From contig NZ_JAVDXT010000002.1 in assembly GCF_031458075.1 (NCBI RefSeq), forward strand, positions 1,178,001 through 1,242,000: a DNA stretch of 64,000 nucleotides, read 5' to 3'. The DNA comes from Rhodoferax_B ferrireducens_A (GTDB lineage Bacteria > Pseudomonadota > Gammaproteobacteria > Burkholderiales > Burkholderiaceae_C). The notes under the pieces are model-generated. The model was not told where the DNA came from. It worked only from the letters and a program-made list of their open reading frames with translations, and did not search any database. Positions 51,760 through 60,759 of this stretch are shown here, piece after piece. Each line of letters opens with the position of its first letter. Within the stretch, counting starts at the first letter, position 1. The translations under genes were made by a program, and so were the position numbers.

Positions 51760-52066
51760 GGGAGGCTCCTTGTTGGGTAGCAGAATTCTGCACCCGTTTT
51801 GCCGATATTGCGCGGGCAACTTGTCCGGGCATTGCCGGGGATGTGGGTACGACGCCGCTGGCATGCCGTTGGTTGTTGCAGACATCGTGGCTGATGGCCA
51901 GGTTTTCCTGGTGGCTGTTGCCGCCTTCGCTCAGGGGCTGGATGTGCTCCAGCGTGGCGGCTTCGGGTAGCACGTGTTCGCCGCAGATCCAGCAGGGCAC
52001 TTTGCCGTGCAGCTGGCGGGCCACGGTTTTGTAGATCTTGTCGCGGGTGTGGCCAAGGCGGCTCAT
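51749..52066 (-). CDS. HNH endonuclease-like protein
   Basis: A 105-residue protein with an HNH nuclease core: CWICG, then ATLEHIQPLSEGGNSHQENLAISHDVCNNQR, with Cys pairs likely to hold a structural zinc. The ATG at 52066 (MSRLGHTRDKIY) is chosen because the frame beyond it runs through the dispersed repeat. Its role is unknown: such small HNH proteins occur singly in many genomes. It is co-transcribed with the PilZ gene, which it overlaps. Confidence 0.8.
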   Translation of the reverse strand: MSRLGHTRDKIYKTVARQLHGKVPCWICGEHVLPEAATLEHIQPLSEGGNSHQENLAISHDVCNNQRHASGVVPTSPAMPGQVARAISAKRVQNSATQQGASHAD

Positions 52067-52087
52067 GGCAGGTCTCGGGAATGGATT

Positions 52088-52149
52088 TGCTATGCATTGT
52101 ATAGCTGCTGGCGCTGGTGGAATATGCGCCAGAGGCCTGAAAAGCTTGT
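52088..52149 (+). repeat. Dispersed palindromic repeat, copy 9
   Basis: GCTATGCATTGTATAGC, then TGCTGGCGC, AATATGCGCCAGAGGCC and TGAAAAGC. It lies between the HNH gene start and the receptor gene end. Confidence 0.8.
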
Positions 52150-52198
52150 GGAGCCAGCGCATGGGCTCCGGCCCCATCAACAGACCTGCCGTTTTTTG

Positions 52199-54553
52199 CT
52201 ACCAGCGGTAGGTCAGCGTCCCCATGGCTTTGCGCGGCTCGCCATAGAAGCAGCGGTAAGGGCAGGACGCAACATAGGTCTTGTCACCCAGGTTGCTGAT
52301 GTTCAAGGCGAACTTCCAGGGGCCGGTGGCGTAGCCGACCATGGCATCGAACACGCTGTAGGCGGGCGCTCGGACGTCGTGCCACTGGCTGGTGGTGGCA
52401 TCCACATAGCGCATGCCCGCGCCCAGCCGCAGCTCTGGCAGGCCGAACGCGCCCAGGTTGTAGTCGCCCCACAGCGAGAGCTGGTTGTACGGCACGCCGC
52501 TGCTGCGCTTGCCGGCCGCCTCGGGGTAGAGCGGGCTGGCCTGGGTGGTGCGCGCATCGGTGTAGGTGTAGGCGGCGATCAGCTGGAGATTGCGGGTTGC
52601 GCGGCCCTTGGCTTCGAGTTCCAGGCCCCGCGAGCGCGCCTCTCCTTGCTGCATCTGGAAGCCGCTGTGCACCGGGTCGTCGACCAGCACATTTTTTTGG
52701 GTGAGCTGGTAGAGCGCTGCCGACAGCATCAGGTCGACGCCTGCGGGCTGGTAGCGCACGCCGACCTCCAGCTGTTCGCCGCGCGTTGGCTTGAAGCGCG
52801 CACCGCTGTGGTCCACGCCGGTGGCGGGCTCGAACGACTGGCTGACGCTGGCAAACGGGGCCAAGCCGTTGTCGGCCAGGTAGACCAGGCCGGCGCGGCC
52901 GGTGAAGGCGCTGCTTTTCTGCTTGTCGATATAGCAGTTGGACGGGTCAAAGTAGTCGCATTCGTCCTGCCGCACCGCGTCGCGCCGGCCCCCCAGCAGC
53001 AGCACCCATTGGTTGGCGATCTTCATCTGGTCCTGCGCGTAGATGCCGAGCCGCTGGGTGTCGGACCGCCAGCCATAACTGGGTACGGCGTCGCCCACGC
53101 CGCCACCGTATACCGGTGCATACAGATCCAGCGGGCCGGCGGTCCGGTCGTAGCGGCCACTGGCCACCTTGCTCTGCGAGTAGTCGATGCCGACCAGCGA
53201 TGTGTGGGCGATGCCGCCCGCCTGCCAGTCGTACTGCAGCGAAGTGTCCGAGCCCCGCACCGAATTTTTCTCCTGGCGGTCTTCCGCCCCCCGGCCCAGC
53301 GAGGTTCTCTGGTCGGTATCCAGGTCCAGGGCGATGTACACCGACGACCAGTCCTGGTGCATGCGGTAGTTGCGCAGGCTATGGCGCAGCTTCAGCTTGT
53401 CGCTGAATGCATGTTCCAACAGGTAGCCGACCGAATAACGCGCTATGTCGTAACGGTCGTAGCCGGGCTCGCCGACGAAGCGGTTGCGCGGAATCTGCCC
53501 GTTCGGGTTGGGCAGCGCGGTGCCAACCGTGGGCAGGCCGTCGCCGCCGTAGGCCGTACGGTCGCGCTGGTATTCGGACAGCAGGGTCAGCGAGGTCGAT
53601 GCGTTCGGCTGCCACTTGAGCGCGGGCGCCAGGTAGGTCCGGTTGTCCGGCACGTAGTCTATGGAGGTGCCGCTGTCGCGCAACAAGCCGGTGAGGCGGT
53701 AGGACCAGGCGCCATCGGCAGACAGGGCGCCGGCGAAGTCGCCCGACACCTGTTTGCGGTTGAACGAGCCGGCCGTGACATTGAGTTCATGCAGCGGGTC
53801 GGTGGTGGGCCGCTTGCTGACGGTGTTCAGCACCCCGCCCGGCTCGGCCGCACCATACAGGATGGAGGCCGCGCCCTTCAGCACTTCGATGCGTTCCAGG
53901 CCGTAGGGCTCCTGCTGCCCGTCGAAGCGGTTCGCCTGGTAGCGCGTGCCGTCGCGGTAGCTGCTGTTGACCGAGAACCCTCGCAAGACGACCACATCCC
54001 CGGTGCGCTCCATGTAGGGCGCCCGTAGCGCGCCTACCGAATAGGCGATGGCATCGGTGATGCTCTGGGCGCCCAGGGTGTCGATCTGGTCCGCACCGAC
54101 CACGGTGATGGACTGCGGCGTCTCCAGGATGGGCGTGTCGGTCTTGGTGCCGGTCGCGCTGCGCTTGGCCACATAGCCGGTCACCGGGCCGGTGGCCGAT
54201 TCCTGCTCGCCCTGGGCCGTCACCCGCACCTCGGGCAGGCTGGCGCCGGAGGCCAGCCGTTCGATCACCAGGGTGCCGGCGTCGATACGTCCGCGCAGGC
54301 CGGTGCCGCGCAGCAGTTCGGCCAGGGCCTCGGGCAGTTCGTGCGCGCCGCGCAAGGCGGCGGTCTGCCGGACTTGCAGCATGTCGGGGGCCAGCAGCAG
54401 CTGCAACCCGGCCTGGCGCGCCAGCTGGGCCAGGGCCCGGTCCAGCGGCTGGGCCGGCAGATCGAGCTGCAGCGGCGCGGCCTGGGCATGCAGGGCCAGG
54501 CCCAGCAGGAGGGCGGCGACGGAGGTGGGTTTCAAACGGAAGGCAGAGGTCAC
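52199..54553 (-). CDS. TonB-dependent siderophore receptor with STN signalling domain
   Basis: A 784-residue outer-membrane transporter. After the signal peptide (about residues 1-26), an STN domain (about 28-100) includes LQLDLPAQPLDRALAQLARQ and passes the signal to FecR-type proteins. A plug follows (TPQSITVVGADQI, YGAAEPGGVLNTVSKRP), then the 22-strand barrel ending in Trp (GTLTYRW). It imports a ferric siderophore and signals its presence. The specific siderophore is unknown. It stands 79 bases after the sigma/anti-sigma hybrid, its expected partner. No siderophore-synthesis genes are nearby, so it probably takes up foreign siderophores. Confidence 0.93.
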   Translation of the reverse strand: MTSAFRLKPTSVAALLLGLALHAQAAPLQLDLPAQPLDRALAQLARQAGLQLLLAPDMLQVRQTAALRGAHELPEALAELLRGTGLRGRIDAGTLVIERLASGASLPEVRVTAQGEQESATGPVTGYVAKRSATGTKTDTPILETPQSITVVGADQIDTLGAQSITDAIAYSVGALRAPYMERTGDVVVLRGFSVNSSYRDGTRYQANRFDGQQEPYGLERIEVLKGAASILYGAAEPGGVLNTVSKRPTTDPLHELNVTAGSFNRKQVSGDFAGALSADGAWSYRLTGLLRDSGTSIDYVPDNRTYLAPALKWQPNASTSLTLLSEYQRDRTAYGGDGLPTVGTALPNPNGQIPRNRFVGEPGYDRYDIARYSVGYLLEHAFSDKLKLRHSLRNYRMHQDWSSVYIALDLDTDQRTSLGRGAEDRQEKNSVRGSDTSLQYDWQAGGIAHTSLVGIDYSQSKVASGRYDRTAGPLDLYAPVYGGGVGDAVPSYGWRSDTQRLGIYAQDQMKIANQWVLLLGGRRDAVRQDECDYFDPSNCYIDKQKSSAFTGRAGLVYLADNGLAPFASVSQSFEPATGVDHSGARFKPTRGEQLEVGVRYQPAGVDLMLSAALYQLTQKNVLVDDPVHSGFQMQQGEARSRGLELEAKGRATRNLQLIAAYTYTDARTTQASPLYPEAAGKRSSGVPYNQLSLWGDYNLGAFGLPELRLGAGMRYVDATTSQWHDVRAPAYSVFDAMVGYATGPWKFALNISNLGDKTYVASCPYRCFYGEPRKAMGTLTYRW

Positions 54554-54632
54554 GGTCAGCGTCTTTCAGGGTCAGGGTTAAAGGTCTTCCCTGCATAAGA
54601 CGCACGCCGCGCAAAAATCCCGCAGCTATTTT

Positions 54633-55877
54633 TCAACGGGCTACCAATTGCACCGTCCCTGGTTCGTGGCGCAGCACCTGTACCGGTAGCACGCGCGGCA
54701 GCAGGCGCAGCCATTCGTCGGCCTGGGCGATACGGATTTCGCCGCTGACGGGCAAGGCGGCCACCGCACCATCGACCTGGATGGCCTGGTTGCGGTAGCG
54801 GTTCAGGCGCTCGGCCACCTGGCTCAGCGGCGTGCGTTCGAAGCTCAGCCAGCCGTTGCGCCAGGGTGCAACCTGCTTGGCCGTGCCGCGTTGCAGCCCC
54901 TGCGGGCCCAGGCTCAGCGATTCGCCGGCCCCCAGCAGGATGGCGGTGGCGCCGGGGTGTGGCTCTACCTGTACCCGGCCGGATTCCACCGCCACCCGGA
55001 CGGTCGCGCCATCGCGCTCCACGCTGAAGCGTGTGCCCAGTACGGTGACCAGGGTGTCGCCCGCCTGCACGGTAAACGGCCGCTGGGCATCGTGGGCGAC
55101 GGCAAAAAACACCGCACCGCGCAGCAGCGCGACCTGGCGCCGGGCACCGTAGAAGCGGGCCTGCACGGCGGTGTCGGCGTCCAGCGCCAGCGTGCTGCCG
55201 TCGGGCCAGGTCTGCTGTAGCTGCTGGCCGCGCCGGGTGGCCAAGGCCTGCTGCCACTGCAGCACCTGCTGCTGCCAGACGCCCCAGAGCAACGGGCCGG
55301 CGCTGGCCAGGCCGAGCACGCCGAGCAGCGCACCCAGGCCGCGGCGGCGCTGGGGCGCATGCGGTGTGCCGTGCCAGCGTTCCATGGCCAGCTGCACCTG
55401 GGTGTGGGCGCGCTGCACATCGCGTTCGATGGCGCTGCGCGACACGCCGAACTGGGCGGCCAGCGCATCGTGCCCTGTGCCTTCCAGCCGGTGCGCCAGA
55501 AACACGCTGCGGGTGCGCTCGGGCAAGGCCTGCAGCGCGCGCTCCACGGCCTGCAGGGCCTGGCGGTGCGCCAGCTGGTCGGCAATGTCCTGGGTGTGTG
55601 TGGGTACCAGCAGGGCGGCGGCATCGACCAGCTCGGCCCGGTGCTGGCCGCGCCGCTGGTGGTCTATGGCCAGGTTCTGGGCAGCGCCAAACACATAGGC
55701 CGGCGCATGGCGCACGCCGTCGTCCGGCGCGCGGCCGGTGGCCAGCCGCAGCCAGGTGTCGTGGGCCAGGTCGCGCGCATCTTCAGCGTTGCCGGTACGG
55801 CGCGCCAGAAAGCGCACCAGCGCGGGGTAGCTGGCTTCGAATGCGCTGCTGGCGGTAGAGGCGTGGACCGGTGGCAT
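54633..55877 (-). CDS. ECF sigma factor fused to FecR-type anti-sigma factor
   Basis: A 414-residue hybrid. Residues about 12-75 are sigma region 2 (SYPALVRFLARRTGNAEDARD), about 110-165 region 4 (LPERTRSVFLAHRLEG, AQFGVSRSAIERDV). A single membrane helix lies at about 182-200 (LGALLGVLGLASAGPLLWGV), then a periplasmic FecR domain (about 215-305) and a C-terminal STN-like tail to 414. The ATG at 55877 is used; the frame extends upstream over another gene. The family precedent is IutY of Pseudomonas putida, which is cut to free the sigma part. It should activate the downstream receptor gene on siderophore binding. Confidence 0.9.
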   Translation of the reverse strand: MPPVHASTASSAFEASYPALVRFLARRTGNAEDARDLAHDTWLRLATGRAPDDGVRHAPAYVFGAAQNLAIDHQRRGQHRAELVDAAALLVPTHTQDIADQLAHRQALQAVERALQALPERTRSVFLAHRLEGTGHDALAAQFGVSRSAIERDVQRAHTQVQLAMERWHGTPHAPQRRRGLGALLGVLGLASAGPLLWGVWQQQVLQWQQALATRRGQQLQQTWPDGSTLALDADTAVQARFYGARRQVALLRGAVFFAVAHDAQRPFTVQAGDTLVTVLGTRFSVERDGATVRVAVESGRVQVEPHPGATAILLGAGESLSLGPQGLQRGTAKQVAPWRNGWLSFERTPLSQVAERLNRYRNQAIQVDGAVAALPVSGEIRIAQADEWLRLLPRVLPVQVLRHEPGTVQLVAR

Positions 55878-55882
55878 GCCGC

Positions 55883-56266
55883 TCAGTCCAGGGGCAGGCT
55901 GGGCGCCATGTCGGTCAGCGCCAGCTGGGAGCGCAGCACGCGCAGGGCGAACTGCCGGGCGGCATCGCTGCCGGCCAGCCGCTCCAGGTCGGCCATCGGC
56001 CAGACCAGGATGTCCAGGCATTGCACCCGCCAATGCCAGGGCAGCACCAGGTCGCGGGCCGTGGCGTGCAGCAGCTTGACGCATTGGCCGTGGCAGTTCC
56101 AGGCATCGATCTGGCCGCCTTGCTGGGCCTGCTGGCCGGCGTCCAGGTAATGCCGCAGCAGCCGGGGTTCGTCCGGGTCCAGCGCCCAGCGGACCTTGCA
56201 GCCCAGCCAGCGCCAGCGGGCCAGCAGGGCGTGCGGTGGGGGTGGGGTCGGTACGGAGCGGGCCAT
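55883..56266 (-). CDS. Small unrecognised protein upstream of the sigma hybrid (possibly FagA-like)
   Basis: A 127-residue protein with no signal or membrane segment, rich in Trp, Leu and His (ARWRWLGCKVRWALDPDEPR, LPWHWRVQCLDILVWPM) and three Cys. It starts at 56266 and ends 5 bases before the hybrid, so translation is coupled. The pattern is faintly like FagA proteins of iron-regulated pseudomonad operons; that is from memory and weak. A Fur-box-like site lies about 140 bases upstream, in keeping with iron control. Confidence 0.6.
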   Translation of the reverse strand: MARSVPTPPPPHALLARWRWLGCKVRWALDPDEPRLLRHYLDAGQQAQQGGQIDAWNCHGQCVKLLHATARDLVLPWHWRVQCLDILVWPMADLERLAGSDAARQFALRVLRSQLALTDMAPSLPLD

Positions 56267-56403
56267 GCGGTCTGTGTGCAGTAAGGCTCCGCCCAGATCC
56301 AGGGGGATCTAGAGGCGGAAACGGTGGCAACAGGCTGGCGGTGGCTGGCGGGTTGGGGCAGCGCGGCCAGGGGCCGTGCTGTAAAGACAGGAATGATAGC
56401 GCA

Positions 56404-56424
56404 AGATGCGAATTACTTGCATTT
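56404..56424 (-). promoter_or_regulatory. Candidate Fur box upstream of the iron-uptake locus
   Basis: On the minus strand: AAATGCAAGTAATTCGCATCT, an imperfect dyad (ATGCAA...TTCGCAT) similar to betaproteobacterial Fur sites. It lies about 140 bases before the first gene of the locus. Confidence 0.5.
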
Positions 56425-56454
56425 GAATGGGCGACACGCTGGCGCCGTGCCCAC

Positions 56455-56515
56455 TATATATTTGATAGCTGCTAGCGCAGGTTTTATATGCGCCAGAGGC
56501 CTAAAAATCTTGTAA
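56455..56515 (+). repeat. Dispersed palindromic repeat, copy 10
   Basis: TTGATAGCTGCTAGCGCAGG, then TATATGCGCCAGAGGCC and TAAAAATC. It lies between the iron locus and the stop of the next minus-strand gene. Confidence 0.8.
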
Positions 56516-56523
56516 ATCTGCGG

Positions 56524-57810
56524 CTAGCGGTACAGCGCCAGCGCAGCGATGCGCTGCTCAATGTCGTTGGCCATCTTCTTGTAGCCTGCGCCGTCGACAC
56601 CGCCAAAGCGGCGCTGGAATTCAGCCGCCTGCAGCAGCTCGGGCAGGTCTTGCACCTTGGGCAGCAGGTCGGTGTCGCGCAGGCCGGCGTCCAGGCGTTT
56701 TTGCAGCCGCTGCTGGCCGGCGCTGGTCAGCAGTAGGGCGCCGAGACGGGTGCCGGCGCGGTCGGCGGCCAGGTCGTTGAACGAGAAGCCGCTGCCGCCT
56801 TCGGCATCGTCCAGTTCTTTGTACAGGCCTACGGCGTCGGCCAGCGGGGTGCCGGCGGCCGCGGCCAGCGCGGCCGAGATGCTGAAGTGCTGGGCCGTGT
56901 CGCCGCGGCCGCCCAGGGTGATCTGGCGTGGCGCCGGTACCGGCCAGTGCCGGGCGCTGGGCAGCACCGCGCCCAGGCCTTTGCCATTCACGTAGAAGGC
57001 CAGCGCCACCAGGGCTGCGCGGTTTTCATCGGCGCTGTTGCCGGTGCCACTGCGCTCGGCGGCGTAGGCCAGCAGGTCTTGCAGCAGCTTGCTCAGCGGC
57101 AGGCTGCGCGGGCCGGGCGCGGCGGCCAGGGTGACCAGCCGGGCCTGGTAGGCCTGGAGGCGGTCTTGCTCGGCGCTGGGCACCAGGGCGGCTTGCAGCT
57201 GGGCGGGCAGGGTGTCGTCCCAGGTGAACACCACGCGCAGCACGCCGTTGCGCATGCCCACGTGCTGGATGCTGTCCAGCGCCGCTGCAGCGCCTTCCAT
57301 GTTCTGGTGTGTCTGCAGCCGGGTCAGGCCCCAGCGCAGCAGCGGGTTGGCCAGGCGTGGCGGCACCACCAGGCGGCCCAGCAGCAGTTGCTCGACTTCG
57401 GGCAGGCCCGCGGTTTCGCGCAGCACGGCTTGGACATTCAGGTAGTTGCCGAACGGATTCGGTGGCAGAAAGCTGCTGCTGCGTACCTGCACCGCACCTT
57501 CTTGCAGGCTGATCTGGGCGCGGGTGTGCGGGTAGCGGCTGGCCAGGTAGACCAGGGCCAGGTTGAGCTCGTCCTCGCCCAGCTGCACGCTGCGCAGCAC
57601 GCCGGCCGGCTGCTTGCGCGGGTCGTTGCGGGCGATCAGGCGCTGGGCGCTGGCCACCCGTGCGGGGCTGACGTTGGGGGCCGCGGTCAGCAGGGCTTGG
57701 TCGTCAATCGCCTGGTAGGCGGCCCAGGCCAGGGCGAGGGGAATACAGAGCAGACAGAGGGCAAGCAGGCAGAGCAGAAGGTATCGAACACGGCGCCAGA
57801 AGGAATGCAT
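56524..57810 (-). CDS. Membrane-anchored protein of unknown function, YfiM/DUF2279-like end
   Basis: A 428-residue protein. A Leu/Cys-rich N-terminal helix (about residues 9-30) should anchor it with the bulk in the periplasm. Towards the end HFSISAALAAAAGTPL and GLYKELDDAEGGSGFSFNDL with ADRAGTRLG recall the HF...KE.D...GSGFS.DL.AD motif of the small YfiM/DUF2279 lipoproteins. Here it is joined to about 290 residues of unrecognised sequence. The role is unknown. It starts 3 bases after the diguanylate cyclase stop, so the two are probably one transcript and may act together. Confidence 0.75.
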   Translation of the reverse strand: MHSFWRRVRYLLLCLLALCLLCIPLALAWAAYQAIDDQALLTAAPNVSPARVASAQRLIARNDPRKQPAGVLRSVQLGEDELNLALVYLASRYPHTRAQISLQEGAVQVRSSSFLPPNPFGNYLNVQAVLRETAGLPEVEQLLLGRLVVPPRLANPLLRWGLTRLQTHQNMEGAAAALDSIQHVGMRNGVLRVVFTWDDTLPAQLQAALVPSAEQDRLQAYQARLVTLAAAPGPRSLPLSKLLQDLLAYAAERSGTGNSADENRAALVALAFYVNGKGLGAVLPSARHWPVPAPRQITLGGRGDTAQHFSISAALAAAAGTPLADAVGLYKELDDAEGGSGFSFNDLAADRAGTRLGALLLTSAGQQRLQKRLDAGLRDTDLLPKVQDLPELLQAAEFQRRFGGVDGAGYKKMANDIEQRIAALALYR

Positions 57811-57812
57811 TT

Positions 57813-59438
57813 TTACAAGGGGGTGAAGGAGCTCACATGGTTGCGCCCGCCGCTTTTGGACTGGTACATGGCGTTGTCGGCGTGGGTCAGGAGCTGCTGT
57901 AGATCGGTGCCGTCTTGCGGATAGGTGCTGATGCCGATGCTGGCGGTAACGTGTACACGCTGGCCGCAGAGCAGATAAGCGGGTTCCAGTGTATGCAATA
58001 TTTTACTGCCGATACGGTGCGGCTCGACCACGTCGTGGTGTTCTTCGATGGCGACGATGAATTCATCGCCTCCCAGCCGTGCCACCAGGTCGCCGCTGCG
58101 CATGCAAGCTTGGATGCGCTGGGCGACCTGCTGCAGCAAGTGGTCGCCGGCCTCATGGCCCAGGTTGTCGTTGATGTCCTTGAAGTGGTCCAGGTCGATG
58201 AACAGGATGGAGAACATCGCACTCTTGCGCTCGCTCTTGGACAGAATGCGGCGCAGCGCGTCCATGCACATGGCGCGGTTGGGCAGGCCGGTCAGCTCGT
58301 CGTGGTAGGCGCGGTGGTGCAGCGCATCCTCGGCGCGTTTGCGCAGTTCGATGTCGTTCAGCCCGTTGAGCAGGCAGTCCCGGCCCTGGTAATGGATGCG
58401 CTGGCTGGACACCAGCGCCCAGAAGGTGCCGCCCTGCGCGTCCTTCATTTCCACCTCCCAGTCCTGCAGGCTGTCCTGGCCCTTGAAGCGCTGCAGCCAT
58501 TGCTCGCGCTCCTGGGGCCGCACGTAGAAGTCCTTGGACTTGGCATGCTGCAGATCCTGCATGCTGGTCTTGAACTGCGCCAGCGCCCGCTCGTTGGCGT
58601 ACAGCACGGTGCCGTTGGCCAGCGTAATCGTCATCGGAAAGGGCGCCGCCTTCAGCAGCTTTTGCACCTGCTCCTCGCCGTCCTGCAGCATGGCTTGCAG
58701 GCGCTCGCTGTCGCTGACCAGGCGCCGTGAGAACACCAGGGCCGCAGCGGCCAGCAAGGTGGCAGCGATGAACATTGTCCATAGCAGCACGCTCTTGGCG
58801 CGCCGCGAGGCCTCGCCCAGCGAATACGAAAACGCGTCGGCCAGCGGCGCCAGCGTCAGGTTGATCTGGTGCAGCTCTTCCTGGATGTTCTTGGCCGTGG
58901 CTTCATCCAGCATATTGTTCTGCACTGCGGTGTGCAGCCTGGTGCCAACCTGGCGCAGGTGGTCGATGTCCATGTCGGCCGTGGCCCAGAGGCTGATGGC
59001 TTTGGAGATTTCCGGCACATTGCGGAAGTTGCGGAACAGGCTGACCATGCCGTCCAGATCGTCCGGGTGGTTGCGGCCCTGCAGCAGGCCCTGGCGTGCG
59101 ACCTCGGTATCGGGCTGGGCTTTGTCCAGCTCCAGGCGGGTCTGGCGGTCGCCCAGGATCACGGCCAGGGCAGTGGTGTAGGCCTCGTAGTCGTGGATGT
59201 CGCGGGTGCTGGCATAGCGCGACAGCGCGTAGATGGCCTCCTTCTGTGCCTTGGACCACAGGCCTTCGCCGCCCACAAAGGCCCGCGCCGCCGACAGCAC
59301 GCCCATGCTGTAGTAGGCAAAGCCCAGGGTACCGCCCACCAGCGCCATGAACAGCCAGGCAATCAGGATCAGGCGCTGGCCGCGTCGCCGGGGTTGCGGC
59401 TGCTGCTGTGCGGGATCCTGGGGCTGGGGGGGCGCCAT
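57813..59438 (-). CDS. Membrane diguanylate cyclase with PAS domain
   Basis: A 541-residue protein that makes cyclic di-GMP. Membrane helices near residues 22-44 and 218-238 frame a periplasmic helical sensor. A PAS domain follows (about 250-370, FPMTITLANGTVLYANERAL), then the GGDEF domain (HDELTGLPNRA, SILFIDLDHFKDINDNLGH). The active site GGDEF is intact in ARLGGDEF, and RSGD five residues before it is the product-inhibition I-site. It probably senses a periplasmic signal. Downstream is a coupled unknown protein; a PilZ protein lies some 6 kb off. Confidence 0.95.
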   Translation of the reverse strand: MAPPQPQDPAQQQPQPRRRGQRLILIAWLFMALVGGTLGFAYYSMGVLSAARAFVGGEGLWSKAQKEAIYALSRYASTRDIHDYEAYTTALAVILGDRQTRLELDKAQPDTEVARQGLLQGRNHPDDLDGMVSLFRNFRNVPEISKAISLWATADMDIDHLRQVGTRLHTAVQNNMLDEATAKNIQEELHQINLTLAPLADAFSYSLGEASRRAKSVLLWTMFIAATLLAAAALVFSRRLVSDSERLQAMLQDGEEQVQKLLKAAPFPMTITLANGTVLYANERALAQFKTSMQDLQHAKSKDFYVRPQEREQWLQRFKGQDSLQDWEVEMKDAQGGTFWALVSSQRIHYQGRDCLLNGLNDIELRKRAEDALHHRAYHDELTGLPNRAMCMDALRRILSKSERKSAMFSILFIDLDHFKDINDNLGHEAGDHLLQQVAQRIQACMRSGDLVARLGGDEFIVAIEEHHDVVEPHRIGSKILHTLEPAYLLCGQRVHVTASIGISTYPQDGTDLQQLLTHADNAMYQSKSGGRNHVSSFTPL

Positions 59439-59501
59439 GGTGGGTGAGGTGGATGGCCTAGCTGCGTTGGTCCGTCAGAAAGATACTGTGGCCGGGTCGG
59501 G

Positions 59502-60755
59502 TCATGGACTAGCCTTGGGTTTGGCGGTCTTGGGTGGGGCCTTGACCAGGTTGCAGTGCAGCTTGAGTGCGCCCATGGCTTCGACCAACCGGGTGTCGCG
59601 CTCGTCCAGCAGGTCGCGCTGGGTTTCTTCCACAAAGTTCTGCCACAGGGTCTGGTAGTCGGCGTGGTGCTCGTGCGGCGCATATTCGCGGATGAAGTCG
59701 CTGGCCTGCTGTGGGTGGAAGCCGCCCTTGCGGATCTTGCGCACGATGCTGGCGGCGGCGGCTTCGGTCAGCGTGGTCTTGCGCGCGGCGCCGGTGGCGA
59801 TGCACAGGAACAGGGTGATCAGCGAGCTGTCGTCGGTATGCCTTTGGGTCACTTTCAACCACTGGTCGGAAATCGCCCGATCGAGTTCGCTGATGTCGTC
59901 CACGCCTTCGTCGAGCCAGAAGTAGCGGCCCATGAAGGCCAGCGACTGGATGAACAGCTTGCGCGGCTTGACAGTGGCGTCCAGGATTTTCGGCAAGTCG
60001 TGCTCCTGCATCACCTCCAGGGTGGCCTGCAGCACCGGCTGGAATTCGGCGGGCACGCCCTTGGGCAGCGCCAGTTGCACCGGCTTGCCGGCTTCGGCGC
60101 GCTTGCGCAGCAAGGTCACGGCGGTTTCAAACTGCGCCCAGTTGGGCATCAGACTGCGGCCGGCGGCCTGGGCCAGCAGGGCGGTGCGGATCACGGCCTC
60201 GCTGTCGGTGTCGGCGGTCTGCAGCTCGCGCCGGGCCACACCCAGCTTTTGCGCGCACCAGAAGGCGGCTTCGATGCGGGTCTGGATCTCGCTGCGCTTG
60301 GCCAGCTCCTGCTGGTATTCGGGCAGGGTCTTCAGGGTCCAGCGGGCCAGCACCGGGATCAGCTCGTCGCGGAACTCGCCGCTTTCCTGCATGCTGAAGT
60401 GGGTGTTGTCGGGCATGGACAGCAAGGCCTTGAGCATCTCGGAGCCGGCCTTGGAGCGCGACAGGAACGAGTTCTCGCGCAGCAGCTCGGCGGCGGCGTG
60501 CAGGTCGCCGCCCGTGTCCTGCTCCAGGTGCAGGCTGACCAGGTTGACGATGCGCTCGCGCGACTTCTCCAGCTCGGGCCGCAGGAACTCGGTGCCAAAG
60601 TAGCGCGCAATCTGCACCATGCCCTTGGGCGCATCGGTGCGGATGGCCTCCAGCTTGGCGTCGTCGATCAGCCCGTTGTGCAGGCCAAAGCGCAGCGCCT
60701 TCTCGAAGAAGGGCCGTTGGTCGTAAACCGAAATACTGGCGCTGGTGTCTTGCAT
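59502..60755 (-). CDS. Unrecognised helical protein, last gene of the J-domain operon
   Basis: A 417-residue, almost all-helical soluble protein. I do not recognise the family. Visible points are QRPFFEKALRFGLHNGLIDD near the start, KGMVQIARYFGTEFLRPELEKS, many Leu/Ala-rich helices of HEAT-like spacing, and a basic tail (VKAPPKTAKPKASP). The ATG at 60755 (MQDTSASISVYD) is used; the frame runs 22 residues further in a basic Lys-rich stretch, without better support. It starts 4 bases after the preceding gene's stop, so it belongs to the operon with the J-domain protein and may be its client or partner. Confidence 0.75.
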   Translation of the reverse strand: MQDTSASISVYDQRPFFEKALRFGLHNGLIDDAKLEAIRTDAPKGMVQIARYFGTEFLRPELEKSRERIVNLVSLHLEQDTGGDLHAAAELLRENSFLSRSKAGSEMLKALLSMPDNTHFSMQESGEFRDELIPVLARWTLKTLPEYQQELAKRSEIQTRIEAAFWCAQKLGVARRELQTADTDSEAVIRTALLAQAAGRSLMPNWAQFETAVTLLRKRAEAGKPVQLALPKGVPAEFQPVLQATLEVMQEHDLPKILDATVKPRKLFIQSLAFMGRYFWLDEGVDDISELDRAISDQWLKVTQRHTDDSSLITLFLCIATGAARKTTLTEAAAASIVRKIRKGGFHPQQASDFIREYAPHEHHADYQTLWQNFVEETQRDLLDERDTRLVEAMGALKLHCNLVKAPPKTAKPKASP

Positions 60756-60759
60756 AGGG

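Noticed and set aside
55878..56330. 150-residue N-terminal extension of the sigma hybrid frame
   Set aside because: The extension is Pro/Ala/Arg-rich and lies over the coding sequence of the 127-residue gene; the sigma domain starts cleanly at 55877.
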